Assembly (NCBI RefSeq): GCF_003952185.1
Contig: NZ_RXFS01000001.1
Span: 62,001-126,000, forward strand
Length of the DNA stretch: 64,000 nt
DNA from: Variovorax sp. 679
GTDB lineage: Bacteria > Pseudomonadota > Gammaproteobacteria > Burkholderiales > Burkholderiaceae_C
Direction: 5' to 3'
Shown: positions 25,155-34,108 of the stretch, piece by piece
Layout: every line of letters begins with the position of its first letter
Position numbering within the stretch: the stretch's first letter is position 1
Notes under the pieces: model-generated
The model's database searches: none
What the model saw: the letters and a program-made list of their open reading frames with translations, nothing else
What the model was told of the DNA's origin: nothing
Translations under genes and position numbers: made by a program

Positions 25155-26740
25155 GAGAATGCGGGGGAAGGTGTGTCGGAAACCAGCGCGTGGTAGAGAT
25201 CGCTCTCGGCGAGCCCCTGCGCGTCGAAGTCGTTGGCGATGCGGCCCTTGCGCATCAGCAGGATGCGGTCGCAGTTCTGCAGCAGCTCCTGCAGGTCGTC
25301 GCTCACCAGGATCACGCCCAGCCCCTGCTCGGCCAGCCGCTGCACGATGCGGTAGATGGTGTCCTTCGAGCCCACGTCCACGCCCACGGTGGGGCCGTGC
25401 AATATCAGCACGCGCGGCCCGATGGCCAGCCAGCGCCCGATGAGCACGCGCTGCTGGTTGCCGCCCGAGAGCGACTGCACCGGCCGGTCGACGTCTGGCG
25501 TGGCGATCTGCAACTCGCCCACGGTTCGTTCGGCCAGCGCCTGGCACTGCCGCATGTCGAGTGCGCCGAAGCGGCCGCGCAGGCGGTTCAGCACGGCCGT
25601 GACGATGTTGTCGCGGATCGGCTTGTCGAGGAACAGGCCCTCGCTCAGTCGGTCCTCCGGCACATAGCCGATGCCCTGGCGGATGCCGTCGGTGGGCGTC
25701 TTCAGCACGATCTGCCTGCCGTCGAGCAGCACGCGCCCGCGGTCGGCGCCCTGCACGCCGGCCAGCGCCAGCGCGAGCTCGTTGCGGCCGGAGTCGAGCA
25801 GCCCGGTCACGCCGAGGATCTCGCCCTTGCGCAGCGCGAAGCTCACGTCGCTGAACTGCGCGCCGCGGCCCAGCGATTCCACCTTCAGCAGTTCGTCGCC
25901 GCCGTGCGTGCCGTGGCGGTAGCGCTCGCCGTCGAGGTGCTTGCCGGTCATCCAGTGCGCGATCTGCGCCTTGGTGAAGTCGCGGATCGGCCCCTGCGCC
26001 ACCTTCGTGCCGTCGCGGAACACGATGGCCTGGCCGCCCATGGCCATGCACTCGTCGAGCTTGTGGCTCACGAACAGCACGGCCACGCCCTGCTCGCGCA
26101 GCACCTCCACCACATGCACGAGGTTGTCCACCTCTTTCTGCGTGAGCGAGGTGGTGGGCTCGTCCATGATGACCATGCGCGCGCGAGTGGCCACCGCGCG
26201 CGCGATGGCCACGAGCTGCCGGGTGGCAATCGGCATCTCGTCCACGCGCCGCGCGAGAAAGGCCGCGTCGGTCGGCAGCTTCACCGCCTGCAGTGCCCGG
26301 GTGGCGGTGGCCGCGACAGCCTTGCGGTCGAAGCGCCGCGCCAGCCTGCCGCCGGTGGCGACGAGCTGCTCGCTCAGCGCGACGTTCTCGGCCACGCTCA
26401 TGTTCGGCAGCAGCGACAGGTCTTGATAAACCGTCTCGATGCCCAGCGTGAGCGCCTGCAGCGGCGACAACGATTCGTACGGCTGCCCGTCGATCACGAT
26501 GCGCCCCTGGCTCGGCGGCTGCGCGCCCGAGATGATCTTGATCAGCGTGCTCTTGCCGCAGCCGTTCTCGCCGAGCAGGTGGTAGATCTCGCCGGCCTCG
26601 ATGACGAGGTCGATGCCGCGCAGCGCGTGCACGCCCGCGAAGCGCTTGTGCACATCCTGCACCTCGAGGAAGACCCGGCGTCCGGCCGTGCTCTTTGAGC
26701 TTGCCGGACTTGCTTGCGTGGAAGGCGCGGTAAGAGTCAT
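25151..26740 (-). CDS. Sugar ABC transporter ATP-binding protein
   Basis: A 529-residue protein with two fused ABC domains, as in ribose and AI-2 type importers. The first domain has Walker A GENGCGKST near 57 and MDEPTTSLTQ as Walker B; its signature region is degenerate. The second has GLLDSGRNE in place of a normal Walker A and a good signature LSGGNQQRV near 425. It powers uptake through the two permeases. It overlaps the following permease gene by four bases and follows the binding-protein gene by 13. Confidence 0.93.
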   Translation of the reverse strand: MTLTAPSTQASPASSKSTAGRRVFLEVQDVHKRFAGVHALRGIDLVIEAGEIYHLLGENGCGKSTLIKIISGAQPPSQGRIVIDGQPYESLSPLQALTLGIETVYQDLSLLPNMSVAENVALSEQLVATGGRLARRFDRKAVAATATRALQAVKLPTDAAFLARRVDEMPIATRQLVAIARAVATRARMVIMDEPTTSLTQKEVDNLVHVVEVLREQGVAVLFVSHKLDECMAMGGQAIVFRDGTKVAQGPIRDFTKAQIAHWMTGKHLDGERYRHGTHGGDELLKVESLGRGAQFSDVSFALRKGEILGVTGLLDSGRNELALALAGVQGADRGRVLLDGRQIVLKTPTDGIRQGIGYVPEDRLSEGLFLDKPIRDNIVTAVLNRLRGRFGALDMRQCQALAERTVGELQIATPDVDRPVQSLSGGNQQRVLIGRWLAIGPRVLILHGPTVGVDVGSKDTIYRIVQRLAEQGLGVILVSDDLQELLQNCDRILLMRKGRIANDFDAQGLAESDLYHALVSDTPSPAFS

Positions 26741-26753
26741 GGCCGGCGGAAGC

Positions 26754-27758
26754 TCAGAACGAGTACTTCTTGTAGTTCTGCTTGTCGACCTCGACCCAGG
26801 CCTGGCCCGTGACGATGATGCCGACGCCCGGGCCCTTCTTGACCGAGACCTTGTTGTAGCCCGGCACGCCCATGTCGGTGCCGTCGGTGATGGTCTTGCC
26901 GTCGAGCAGCATCTTGGCGGCCTTGTTCATGACGATGCCGGCGTCCTTCGGGTCCCAGAAGGCGATGCCGCCGACCGCGCCCGACTCGAGGAACTTGGCC
27001 GCCTCGCTCGGCAGGCCGGTGCCGAAGACGCAGATCTTGCCCTGCAGGCCGGCCTCTTCCACCGCGCGGCCGATGCCCAGCACGTCGAGCGAGGACGAGC
27101 CCTGGAAGCCCTTCAGGTCGGGGTGCTTGCGCAGCATTTCCTTGGCCTTGCCGTAGGCCTTCTCGGCGTCGTTGAGCGACTCGTTCTTGGCGTCGACCAG
27201 CTGCATCTTGGGGTACTTCTTCGCGTTGGCCGCGCCGCCGTCGGCCCATTGCACCTGCGACTGGCTGCCCAGCGAGCCGACCAGCGAGGTCCACTTGCCC
27301 TGCTGGCCCATGCAGGCGGCCAGGCGCTCGTTGATGCGCGCGCCGTAAGCCGTGTTGTCGAAGGCCTCGATGTCGACCATGGTGTTCTTCTGGTTGTCGG
27401 CCTCGTGCGTGACGACCTTGATGCCGCGCTCCATCGCGCGCTTGAGCACCGGCTCCAGCGTGGGCGGGTCCATCGACACCACCGCGATCGCGTCGACCTT
27501 CTTGGCCACCAGGTCTTCCACCAGGCGCTGCTGCTGCGCGGCGTCCGACTGGGCCGGGCCGATCTGGCGCGTGGCCACGCCCGGCGTGCTGCTGCCGAAC
27601 TCCTTCACGCCCACTTCCATGCGGTTGAACCAGCTGATGCCGGTGATCTTCACGACGGTGACGATGTCCTGCGGCTTGCCCTGCGCATGCAGCGCCGAGG
27701 CGAAGGCCACGGTGCCGAGTGCCAGCACGGTGCAGGCGATCTTGGTTTTCTTCAGCAT
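26754..27758 (-). CDS. Sugar ABC transporter substrate-binding protein
   Basis: A 334-residue periplasmic protein with a signal peptide (KKTKIACTVLALGTVAFASA, cleavage near AHA-QG). The periplasmic-binding fold of the ribose/rhamnose/AI-2 group is indicated by VKITGISWFNRMEVGVKEFG, VDAIAVVSMDPPTLEPVL and KGFQGSSSLDVLGIGRAVEE. It captures the sugar for the importer. The ligand cannot be read from sequence; the surrounding DeoC, RbsK and RbsD-like genes point to a pentose or deoxypentose. Confidence 0.9.
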   Translation of the reverse strand: MLKKTKIACTVLALGTVAFASALHAQGKPQDIVTVVKITGISWFNRMEVGVKEFGSSTPGVATRQIGPAQSDAAQQQRLVEDLVAKKVDAIAVVSMDPPTLEPVLKRAMERGIKVVTHEADNQKNTMVDIEAFDNTAYGARINERLAACMGQQGKWTSLVGSLGSQSQVQWADGGAANAKKYPKMQLVDAKNESLNDAEKAYGKAKEMLRKHPDLKGFQGSSSLDVLGIGRAVEEAGLQGKICVFGTGLPSEAAKFLESGAVGGIAFWDPKDAGIVMNKAAKMLLDGKTITDGTDMGVPGYNKVSVKKGPGVGIIVTGQAWVEVDKQNYKKYSF

Positions 27759-27771
27759 GTTCGTTTGTCTC

Positions 27772-28824
27772 CTAGCCCTCGGTGGTTCTCTGCGTCGCGC
27801 CAGGAGGGGGCTGATGCGGCGGTGCGCTGGTGCGCGAAACGGAGATGAAGCTGCGCAGGTCGCTCACGCTGAAGCGCGCCGATGCCAGGAAGAACAGCAG
27901 CAGCAGGCCCCAGGCGCAGTCGCGGAAGAAGTTGGAAATGCCCAGCAGGTTGAAGGTGCTCGACAGCAGCTGCAGCGCCACGGCCGAGAAGAACAGGCAC
28001 ACCATGCGCCCGTAGCCGCCCTGCGGCCGCACGCCCGCCATCACGGTGATGAGGATGGCGATGAGCAGGTAGGAGTTGCCGTAGTCCGACTTCACGCTGG
28101 CGGTACGGCTCGCGATGATCACGCCCGCCACCGCCGACAGCACGCCGCACAGCGCGTAGGTGGCAATCAGCATGCGACCCTGCGGAATGCCCGCGTAGCG
28201 CGCCGCCTTGGCATTGGTGCCCAGCAGGAAGAGCCGGATGCCGAACGGGCTCTGCTTGAGCAGCCAGCCCACGGCCAGCAGCATCGCGATGAAGATCGCG
28301 AACGGAATCGGCACGCCCAGCACCATTTCGTTGCCGATGGCCGAGAGCGGCTCCGCGTTGCCCACGCGCAGGCTGGAGCCGCCGGTGAGCACTACGGCCA
28401 GGCCGGTGTAGAGCAGCTGCGTGCCCAGCGTACAGAGAATGGGCGTGAGCCCGGCGCGCGCGATCAGCACACCGTTGAGCAGCCCGCCCACCAGCCCCAC
28501 CGCGATCGCGATCGCCGCGAAAGCGCCGGTGTAGAGCCACGGCGAAGCATCGACCTCCACCAGCATCGGCGCCAGCGTGGCCGCCACGACGCCCGAGAGA
28601 TTGGCCAGCGCCACGCCCGAGAGGTCGATGCCGCCGTTGCCGGAGATCATCGACAGCGCCACGCCCATGGCCAGCAGGCCGAGCTCGGGCAACTGGCCGC
28701 CCATCGACTGGAAGTTGTAGACGTCGAGGAAGTCGCCCCTCGAGAGCACGGTAGCGACCACGAGAATCGCGACGTTGATGCCGACCAGGAAGTTGAGCTC
28801 GCGGTCTGAAAACCTGAATTTCAC
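27772..28824 (-). CDS. Second ABC transporter permease (ribose type)
   Basis: A 350-residue inner-membrane protein with the same family features as the other permease: ISGNGGIDLSGVALANLSG near 60-78 and multiple hydrophobic spans, ending in a Pro-rich tail. GTG 28824 is chosen because AAAGGAG stands eight bases upstream. It lies between the ribokinase and binding-protein genes. Two different permeases suggest a heterodimeric channel, as in the AI-2 and rhamnose type importers. Confidence 0.88.
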   Translation of the reverse strand: MKFRFSDRELNFLVGINVAILVVATVLSRGDFLDVYNFQSMGGQLPELGLLAMGVALSMISGNGGIDLSGVALANLSGVVAATLAPMLVEVDASPWLYTGAFAAIAIAVGLVGGLLNGVLIARAGLTPILCTLGTQLLYTGLAVVLTGGSSLRVGNAEPLSAIGNEMVLGVPIPFAIFIAMLLAVGWLLKQSPFGIRLFLLGTNAKAARYAGIPQGRMLIATYALCGVLSAVAGVIIASRTASVKSDYGNSYLLIAILITVMAGVRPQGGYGRMVCLFFSAVALQLLSSTFNLLGISNFFRDCAWGLLLLFFLASARFSVSDLRSFISVSRTSAPPHQPPPGATQRTTEG

Positions 28825-28849
28825 GGAAGGCTCCTTTGCTGCTCGCGGT

Positions 28850-29812
28850 TCAGGCCACTGCCCGACCCAGCAGCGCATCGACTTCGGCGCGCGTGGGCAT
28901 CGACGGTGCCGTGCCCGCGCGCGTGACCGAGATGGCCGCCACGGCCGATCCGAAGCGCGCGGCCTCCAGCGGCGACGCGCCCTCGGCCAGCGCGGCCGCG
29001 AAGCCGCCGTTGAAGGCATCGCCCGCGCCGGCCGTTTCCTTCACCGCGCCGGCATGAAACACGGGCAGGTGCACCGATTCGCTCGCGCTGTGCAGCAGCG
29101 CCCCCTTGTCGCCGAGCGTGATGAGTGCGCAGCCCACGCCCTTCGCGAGGAAGAAGTCACCCGCGCGGCGCGCGTCCTCGATGGTCTCGACCGCGATGCC
29201 GCTCAGTGCCGCGGCCTCGTGCTCGTTGGGCGTGATGTAGTCGCACAGCGAGTAGAGCGCGTCGTCGAAGGGCAGCGCCGGCGCCGGGTTGAACACCGTC
29301 ACGGTGCCGGCAGCGCGCGCAAGCTCGAGCCCGCGCTGCGCGGCGCCAGCGGGCTGCTCCAGTTGCGTGACGAACACGCGCGCACCGCGGATGGCATCGG
29401 CGGCAGCCTCCACATCGGCGGAGTCGATGAGCGCCGCCGCGCCGGGCACCACGATGATGGCGTTGTCGCCCGTGACCTCGTGCACGTAGATGAAGGCCGC
29501 ACCGGTCGGCTGCGTCGTCACCTGCGGCACGCGCGGCGTGATGCCTTCCTGCGCCCAAAGTGCCAGCGCATTGGCGCCGAAGGCGTCCTGCCCGAGCTTG
29601 GAGATGAAGGTCACCCGGGCGCCGGCACGCGCGGCGGCCACCGACTGGTTCGAGCCCTTGCCGCCGGGGCCCATGGCGAAGCCGGAGCCGGCAATGGTCT
29701 GGCCCACGCCCGGAAGGTCGGCCGCGCGAAAGGCGAGGTCCGCCACGAAGATGCCGAGCACGGCCACGCCGTGTTGTTGCTGTTGATGCTGTTGCGAGGA
29801 AAAGGCAGTCAT
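28850..29812 (-). CDS. rbsK: Ribokinase family carbohydrate kinase
   Basis: A 320-residue PfkB-family kinase. GPGGKGSNQSVAAARAGA near 48-65 is the sugar-binding signature and ETAGAGDAFNGGF near 259-271 carries the catalytic Asp. A Gln/His-rich N-terminal tail precedes the core. It phosphorylates the imported pentose; next to deoC it could act as a deoxyribokinase, which its sequence alone does not decide. It starts five bases after the RbsD-like gene and is followed by the permease. Confidence 0.9.
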   Translation of the reverse strand: MTAFSSQQHQQQQHGVAVLGIFVADLAFRAADLPGVGQTIAGSGFAMGPGGKGSNQSVAAARAGARVTFISKLGQDAFGANALALWAQEGITPRVPQVTTQPTGAAFIYVHEVTGDNAIIVVPGAAALIDSADVEAAADAIRGARVFVTQLEQPAGAAQRGLELARAAGTVTVFNPAPALPFDDALYSLCDYITPNEHEAAALSGIAVETIEDARRAGDFFLAKGVGCALITLGDKGALLHSASESVHLPVFHAGAVKETAGAGDAFNGGFAAALAEGASPLEAARFGSAVAAISVTRAGTAPSMPTRAEVDALLGRAVA

Positions 29813-29817
29813 CGCGA

Positions 29818-30270
29818 TCAGGCCTCGGGGGCGAGCACGCCCTTCTTGAACACGAAGCAGCCGTAGAAGCGGCGCTCGCCGGTGGCGATCACGCAGTAGG
29901 CGCGGCGCGCGGCCTCGTAGAAGGCGAAGCGTTCGATGGAGCCCATCGGCCGCGCGCGTCCTTCCGCCGCATCGATCTCGCGCTGCATCTCCTGCTGCAC
30001 GGGCGGAATCTCGTTGGGCGCGCCCATGATCTCCATGCGCCGCGCCGGATCGTCCACCGCGTTGTCCAGCGGCAGCACCGAAAGAATGGCGCGCGCCGCC
30101 TCGGCGGTGCCCACGCCGTCGATGCGCAGCAGCCGGCCCAGCGCAGTCTGGCGTGCGACCGAATCGGCCGGGAAGTTGGCGTCGCACAGCACCAGCTCGT
30201 CGCCATGGCCCATGGCGCGCAGGGCGTAGAGCACATCGGCGTTGAGCAGCGGATGAATGGACTTCAGCAT
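29818..30270 (-). CDS. RbsD/FucU family sugar mutarotase
   Basis: A 150-residue protein of the RbsD/FucU family: MLKSIHPLLNADVLYALRAM, GHGDELVLCDANFPADS with the conserved His and Asp, and FYEAARRAYCVIATGERRFYG near the end. It interconverts ring forms of a sugar so that the kinase receives the right one. The sequence looks closer to the FucU branch. CGAGGAG precedes the start, and the operator/promoter region lies directly upstream. Confidence 0.9.
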   Translation of the reverse strand: MLKSIHPLLNADVLYALRAMGHGDELVLCDANFPADSVARQTALGRLLRIDGVGTAEAARAILSVLPLDNAVDDPARRMEIMGAPNEIPPVQQEMQREIDAAEGRARPMGSIERFAFYEAARRAYCVIATGERRFYGCFVFKKGVLAPEA

Positions 30271-30307
30271 GCGGTCTCCTCGAAATGGAACGGCTTTCGC
30301 GGTTGCG

Positions 30308-30342
30308 ATCCTAGACAAAGAAAACGTTTGCGCAAACGTTTT
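30308..30342 (-). promoter_or_regulatory. LacI-type operator palindrome overlapping a promoter of the rbsD-kinase-transporter genes
   Basis: 30321-30342 is a perfect 22-bp palindrome built from AAAACGTTTGC and its complement, typical of LacI-family operators. On the minus strand TTGCGC (30335-30330) and TAGGAT (30313-30308), 16 bases apart, could be -35 and -10, so a bound repressor would cover the -35. No LacI-family gene lies in the window. Confidence 0.7.
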
Positions 30343-30392
30343 CCTTTCGGGGATTTCCCTTGGTTCCGGTGATGCGGACAAAAGCCGCGCAC

Positions 30393-32828
30393 TCATTCGC
30401 CATAGGGAATCCAGATGTTCTTGACCTGCGTGGCATGCCGCAGGAATGCGGGGCCCTCGGCCGATGCGGCGTCGTGCCAGTCGGTGGCCAGGCCGTGGTC
30501 GACCAGGGTGCGCTTGAGGTTGCCCACAGACAGCCGCTCGGCTTCGCGCGACAGTTCCTTCGCGCCGAAGACCCAGAGCGCATCGACGTCGTCGTGCTCC
30601 GCCAGCGTGCGCGCGAGGCTCGCGGCCGGGCCGGTCACGAGGTTGACGACGCCCGCCGGCAGGTCGGAGGTTTCGAGCACCTGGTAGAAGTCGGTGGCGA
30701 CCAGCGCATGCTTCTCGCCCGGCACGACCACCGTGCGGTTGCCCATGGCCAGGAGCGGCGCGAGCAGGCTCACGAAGGACAGCAGCGGGGCCTCGTCGGG
30801 ACACACCACGCCCACCACGCCGATCGCCTCGACCGTGGCCAGCGCCACGCCGCGCAGCGGCGGCACATGCACCGTGCCCTCGTACTTGTCGGCCCAGGCG
30901 CCATAGGCGAACAGACGGCTCACCGATGCGTCGACCTCGGCCTGCGCGGCTTTCGCAGGAACGCCGCTCAGGCTCGCGATGCGCGCGGCGAATTCGCCTG
31001 CGCGGGCCGAGAGGTTTTCCGCGAGGTAGTACAGCGCCTGCGCGCGGCGATGCGGCGTCGCGCTCGACCAGCCCGCCGCCGAACGCGCTGCGGCGGCGGC
31101 GTTGCGGATGTCCTTGCGGTTGCCCACGCCCACCTCGCCGGCAGGCTGTCCGTTGGCAGTGAAGACCGGGCGCGAGAGTTCGCCGTCGGGCCGCGCCTGC
31201 TTGCCTCCGATGAAGAGCTTGGCGGTACGGTCGATGGCGGGCAACGCCGGCTCTTTCACATCCGCACTCTCGTTCGCCGCCGCTGCCGAAGCAACAGCCG
31301 CAACGGCAGTGCGCGGCTTGCGCTGCGCCCAGGCACGCGGCTTCAGGTATTCGTAGCAGCCCTCTCTCCCGCCCTCGCGGCCGTAGCCGGACTCGCGGTA
31401 CCCGCCGAAGCCCACGCCCGCGTCGAAAAGATTGGTCGCGTTGACCCACACCACGCCCGCCTGCAGTTGCGGCGCAATGCCCAGCGCGAGGCCGATGGTC
31501 TCGCTCCACACGCTGGCGGCGAGGCCGTAGCGCGTGTTGTTGGCCAGCGCGACGGCTTCGTCGGGGGTGCGGAAGGTCATCGTCACCAGCACGGGCCCGA
31601 AGATTTCCTCGGTCGCGACGGTGGAGGCGGGCTGCACGCCTGTCAGCAACGTCGGCGGAAAGAAGCTGCCACCCGGTGGCAACGCGCACGGCGCCTGGTA
31701 GCAGCTCGCACCCTCGCGCACGCCGGTCGCCACCAGCGAGCGCACTCGCTCTAGCTGCGTGGCGTCGACCAGGCTGCCCATGTCGATCGCCTTGTCCAGC
31801 GGCGGGCCCACGCGCAAGGTCTGCATGCGGCGCTTGAGCCGCGCGATGAAGTCGTCGGCGATGCCTTCCTGCAGCAGCAGCCGCGAGCCGGCGCAGCACA
31901 CCTGGCCCTGGTTGAACCAGATGGCATCGACCACGCCTTCCACGGCAGCGTCGATGTCCGCGTCGTCGAACACGATGAAGGGCGACTTGCCGCCCAGCTC
32001 CAGCGTGAGCGACTTGCCCGTGCCCGCCGTGGCGGTGCGGATGAGCCGCCCTACTTCCGTCGATCCGGTGAATGCGATCTTGTCCACGCCCTCGTGCGCG
32101 ACCAGCGCCGCGCCCGTGGCGCCGTCGCCGGTCACCACGTTGAGCACGCCGCGCGGCAGGCCGGCCTGCGCCGCCAGTTCGGCGAAGAGCAAGGCGCTCA
32201 GCGGCGTGAACTCGGCCGGCTTGAGCACCACGGTGTTGCCCAGCGCGAGCGCGGGCGCGATCTTCCACGCGAGCATCAGCAGCGGGAAATTCCACGGAAT
32301 GATCTGGCCGACGACGCCCAGCGGCACCTGGTCGGCGAACTCGCGCTCCTGCAGCTGCGCCCAGCCGGCATGGTGATAGAAGTGGCGCGCGGCCAGCGGC
32401 ACGTCGAGGTCGCGCGTCTCGCGGATCGGCTTGCCGTTGTCCAGCGCCTCGACCACGGCGAGCAGGCGTGCGTGGCGCTGCACCATGCGCGCCAGGGCGT
32501 AGAGATGCCGCGCACGGCCATGGCCACCGAGCGCGAACCAGCCGGGCTGCGCGGCGCGCGCCGCCGCCACCGCGGCGTCCACGTCCTTCGCGGAACCTTG
32601 GGCGATGCGGGCCAGGCGCTGGCCGGTGGCCGGCTCGGCCGTGTCGAAATGCGCGCCCTCCGATGCAGGCGTGAAGCGCCCGTCGATGAAGTGGCCGAAA
32701 CCTTCGGCATGGCGCGCGAGCCATTCGCGCGCGTCGGTGTCGCTCTCTGGCGCGGGGCCGTAGTCCATGGTGTCGAAGTAGCGCGCGACGCTGCTGTTGC
32801 TGCTGTTGTTGTTGCTCATCGGGCTCAT
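30393..32828 (-). CDS. Two-domain aldehyde dehydrogenase, ALDH16-like
   Basis: An 811-residue protein. Residues 1-500 are a complete aldehyde dehydrogenase: PWNFP with Asn 180, LELGGKSP with Glu 277, and NQGQVCCAG with the nucleophile Cys 311. Residues of about 540-811 are a second, shortened aldehyde-dehydrogenase-like domain (LFIGGKQARPDG, VGVVCPDEAPLL, AGVVNLVTGP, DALWVFG) without any catalytic Cys/Glu region. This architecture is that of ALDH16. In this operon the likely substrate is acetaldehyde or a related aldehyde released by DeoC. Its ATG overlaps the deoC stop (ATGA). Confidence 0.88.
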   Translation of the reverse strand: MSPMSNNNSSNSSVARYFDTMDYGPAPESDTDAREWLARHAEGFGHFIDGRFTPASEGAHFDTAEPATGQRLARIAQGSAKDVDAAVAAARAAQPGWFALGGHGRARHLYALARMVQRHARLLAVVEALDNGKPIRETRDLDVPLAARHFYHHAGWAQLQEREFADQVPLGVVGQIIPWNFPLLMLAWKIAPALALGNTVVLKPAEFTPLSALLFAELAAQAGLPRGVLNVVTGDGATGAALVAHEGVDKIAFTGSTEVGRLIRTATAGTGKSLTLELGGKSPFIVFDDADIDAAVEGVVDAIWFNQGQVCCAGSRLLLQEGIADDFIARLKRRMQTLRVGPPLDKAIDMGSLVDATQLERVRSLVATGVREGASCYQAPCALPPGGSFFPPTLLTGVQPASTVATEEIFGPVLVTMTFRTPDEAVALANNTRYGLAASVWSETIGLALGIAPQLQAGVVWVNATNLFDAGVGFGGYRESGYGREGGREGCYEYLKPRAWAQRKPRTAVAAVASAAAANESADVKEPALPAIDRTAKLFIGGKQARPDGELSRPVFTANGQPAGEVGVGNRKDIRNAAAAARSAAGWSSATPHRRAQALYYLAENLSARAGEFAARIASLSGVPAKAAQAEVDASVSRLFAYGAWADKYEGTVHVPPLRGVALATVEAIGVVGVVCPDEAPLLSFVSLLAPLLAMGNRTVVVPGEKHALVATDFYQVLETSDLPAGVVNLVTGPAASLARTLAEHDDVDALWVFGAKELSREAERLSVGNLKRTLVDHGLATDWHDAASAEGPAFLRHATQVKNIWIPYGE

Positions 32829-33883
32829 CCGATCGGGTGGCGGTTGTAGGCCGAGTAGCGGCCTGTGACGTGGTGCTCCAGCTGGCGCTCGATGTCGGCC
32901 AGCAGCGTGGATGCGCCGATGCGGAAAAGATCAGGCTCGAGCCAGTCGCGGCCCAGCTCTTCCTTCATGAGCACCTGGTAGTCGAGCGCCGTCTTCGCAG
33001 TGGAAACACCGCCGGCGGGCTTGTAGCCCACGCGGAAACCGGTGCGGGCCTCGTACTGCCGGATCATCCGCAGCATCGCGAGCGTGACCAGCGGCGTGGC
33101 GTTCACGCCCTCCTTGCCGGTGGAGGTCTTGATGAAGTCGGCGCCGGCCATCATGCAGACCATCGAGGCCTTCGCGACATTGCGCAGCGTTTTCAGCTCG
33201 CCCGTCGCGAGGATCGCCTTCACATGCGCCTCGCCGGCGGCGCGGCGGAAGTCGAGCATCTCGTCGTAGAGCTTCTTCCATTGGCCCGCGAGCACGTGCT
33301 CGCGGGTGATGACGATGTCGATCTCCGCCGCACCGTCGCGCACCGAGGCTTCGATTTCCTTGAGCTTGAGTTCGTGCGGGATCAGCCCCGCCGGAAAGCC
33401 CGTGGACACCGCCGCCACCGGAATGCCGGTGCCGGCCAGCGCCTCCACGGCGGTCGACACGAAGCGGTGGTAGACGCACACCGCCCCGGTGTGCAGCTTG
33501 CGGTCGGCAAAGCCGAGCGCGGCCAGCAGGTCGGGACGCACCGGCATCGCGGCCTTGGCGCAGAGCCGCTTCACGCGCTCGGCGGTGTCGTCTCCGCTGA
33601 GCGTGGTCAGGTCGATGCAGGTGATCGCCTTCAGCAGCCAGGCCGCCTGCGCGTCCTTCTTGACCGAACGGCGCCCTGGCAGCGTGGCCACGCGGCGCTC
33701 GGCGGCCGAGAGGTTGAAGCGGATGCCGTCGATCCAGCCGGTATCGAAGGGTTGGGCGGTGTTGCGAGGAACGGCGACGTGGGTCTGCGCGGGCGTCGTC
33801 GGCGCTGCTGCTGTGGCCGAGGCCGGCGCAGCCGGACGCGAGCGCACCGCGCCGCTGGGGCGAACGAGGGAAGTGGAGGTCAT
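32825..33883 (-). CDS. deoC: Deoxyribose-phosphate aldolase
   Basis: A 352-residue class I aldolase that splits 2-deoxyribose-5-phosphate into glyceraldehyde-3-phosphate and acetaldehyde. ITCIDLTTLSGDDT, AVSTGFPAG, EIDIVITREHVL, the Schiff-base Lys in ADFIKTSTGKEG and the second Lys in GYKPAGGV are all present. The first 40 residues are Ala/Pro-rich and not part of the fold. The ATG at 33883 is the first good start; the open frame continues upstream through the regulatory region. First gene of the operon, divergent from the DeoR regulator. Confidence 0.95.
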   Translation of the reverse strand: MTSTSLVRPSGAVRSRPAAPASATAAAPTTPAQTHVAVPRNTAQPFDTGWIDGIRFNLSAAERRVATLPGRRSVKKDAQAAWLLKAITCIDLTTLSGDDTAERVKRLCAKAAMPVRPDLLAALGFADRKLHTGAVCVYHRFVSTAVEALAGTGIPVAAVSTGFPAGLIPHELKLKEIEASVRDGAAEIDIVITREHVLAGQWKKLYDEMLDFRRAAGEAHVKAILATGELKTLRNVAKASMVCMMAGADFIKTSTGKEGVNATPLVTLAMLRMIRQYEARTGFRVGYKPAGGVSTAKTALDYQVLMKEELGRDWLEPDLFRIGASTLLADIERQLEHHVTGRYSAYNRHPIG

Positions 33884-33982
33884 GGATGAACTGGCGCCGT
33901 GGCGCGCGAAGGCCGCGGCTGCGGCGGGCAGGCAAGGGGCATGTCTTTTGTCTCCGGGCTGCGTCGCGTGGCGGCGCTGCCA

Positions 33983-34056
33983 TGATGTTGTTTGTGTTGG
34001 CACAAATGTTATTACAAGAACATTTATTTGTGCAATATGTTTTTTCAACAACATCA
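33983..34056. promoter_or_regulatory. Nested inverted repeats in the deoC-deoR divergent region
   Basis: An AT-rich patch in otherwise GC-rich DNA. The outer arms TGATGTTGTT (33983-33992) and AACAACATCA (34047-34056) are perfect complements; the inner arms GCACAAAT (34000-34007) and ATTTGTGC (34026-34033) likewise. A DeoR-type regulator commonly binds such spaced repeats, so this is the candidate control site for both directions. Confidence 0.6.
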
Positions 34057-34108
34057 ACCCGGCTTGCGATGACCGATACTCCGGCACGTGGACCTGAGGA
34101 GACCGAAC

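Noticed and set aside
29818..32724. 968-codon minus-strand frame ending as the RbsD/FucU protein
   Set aside because: Only the last 150 codons are real; the upstream part is an out-of-frame reading of the ALDH16 gene, separated by the rbsD ribosome site and operator.
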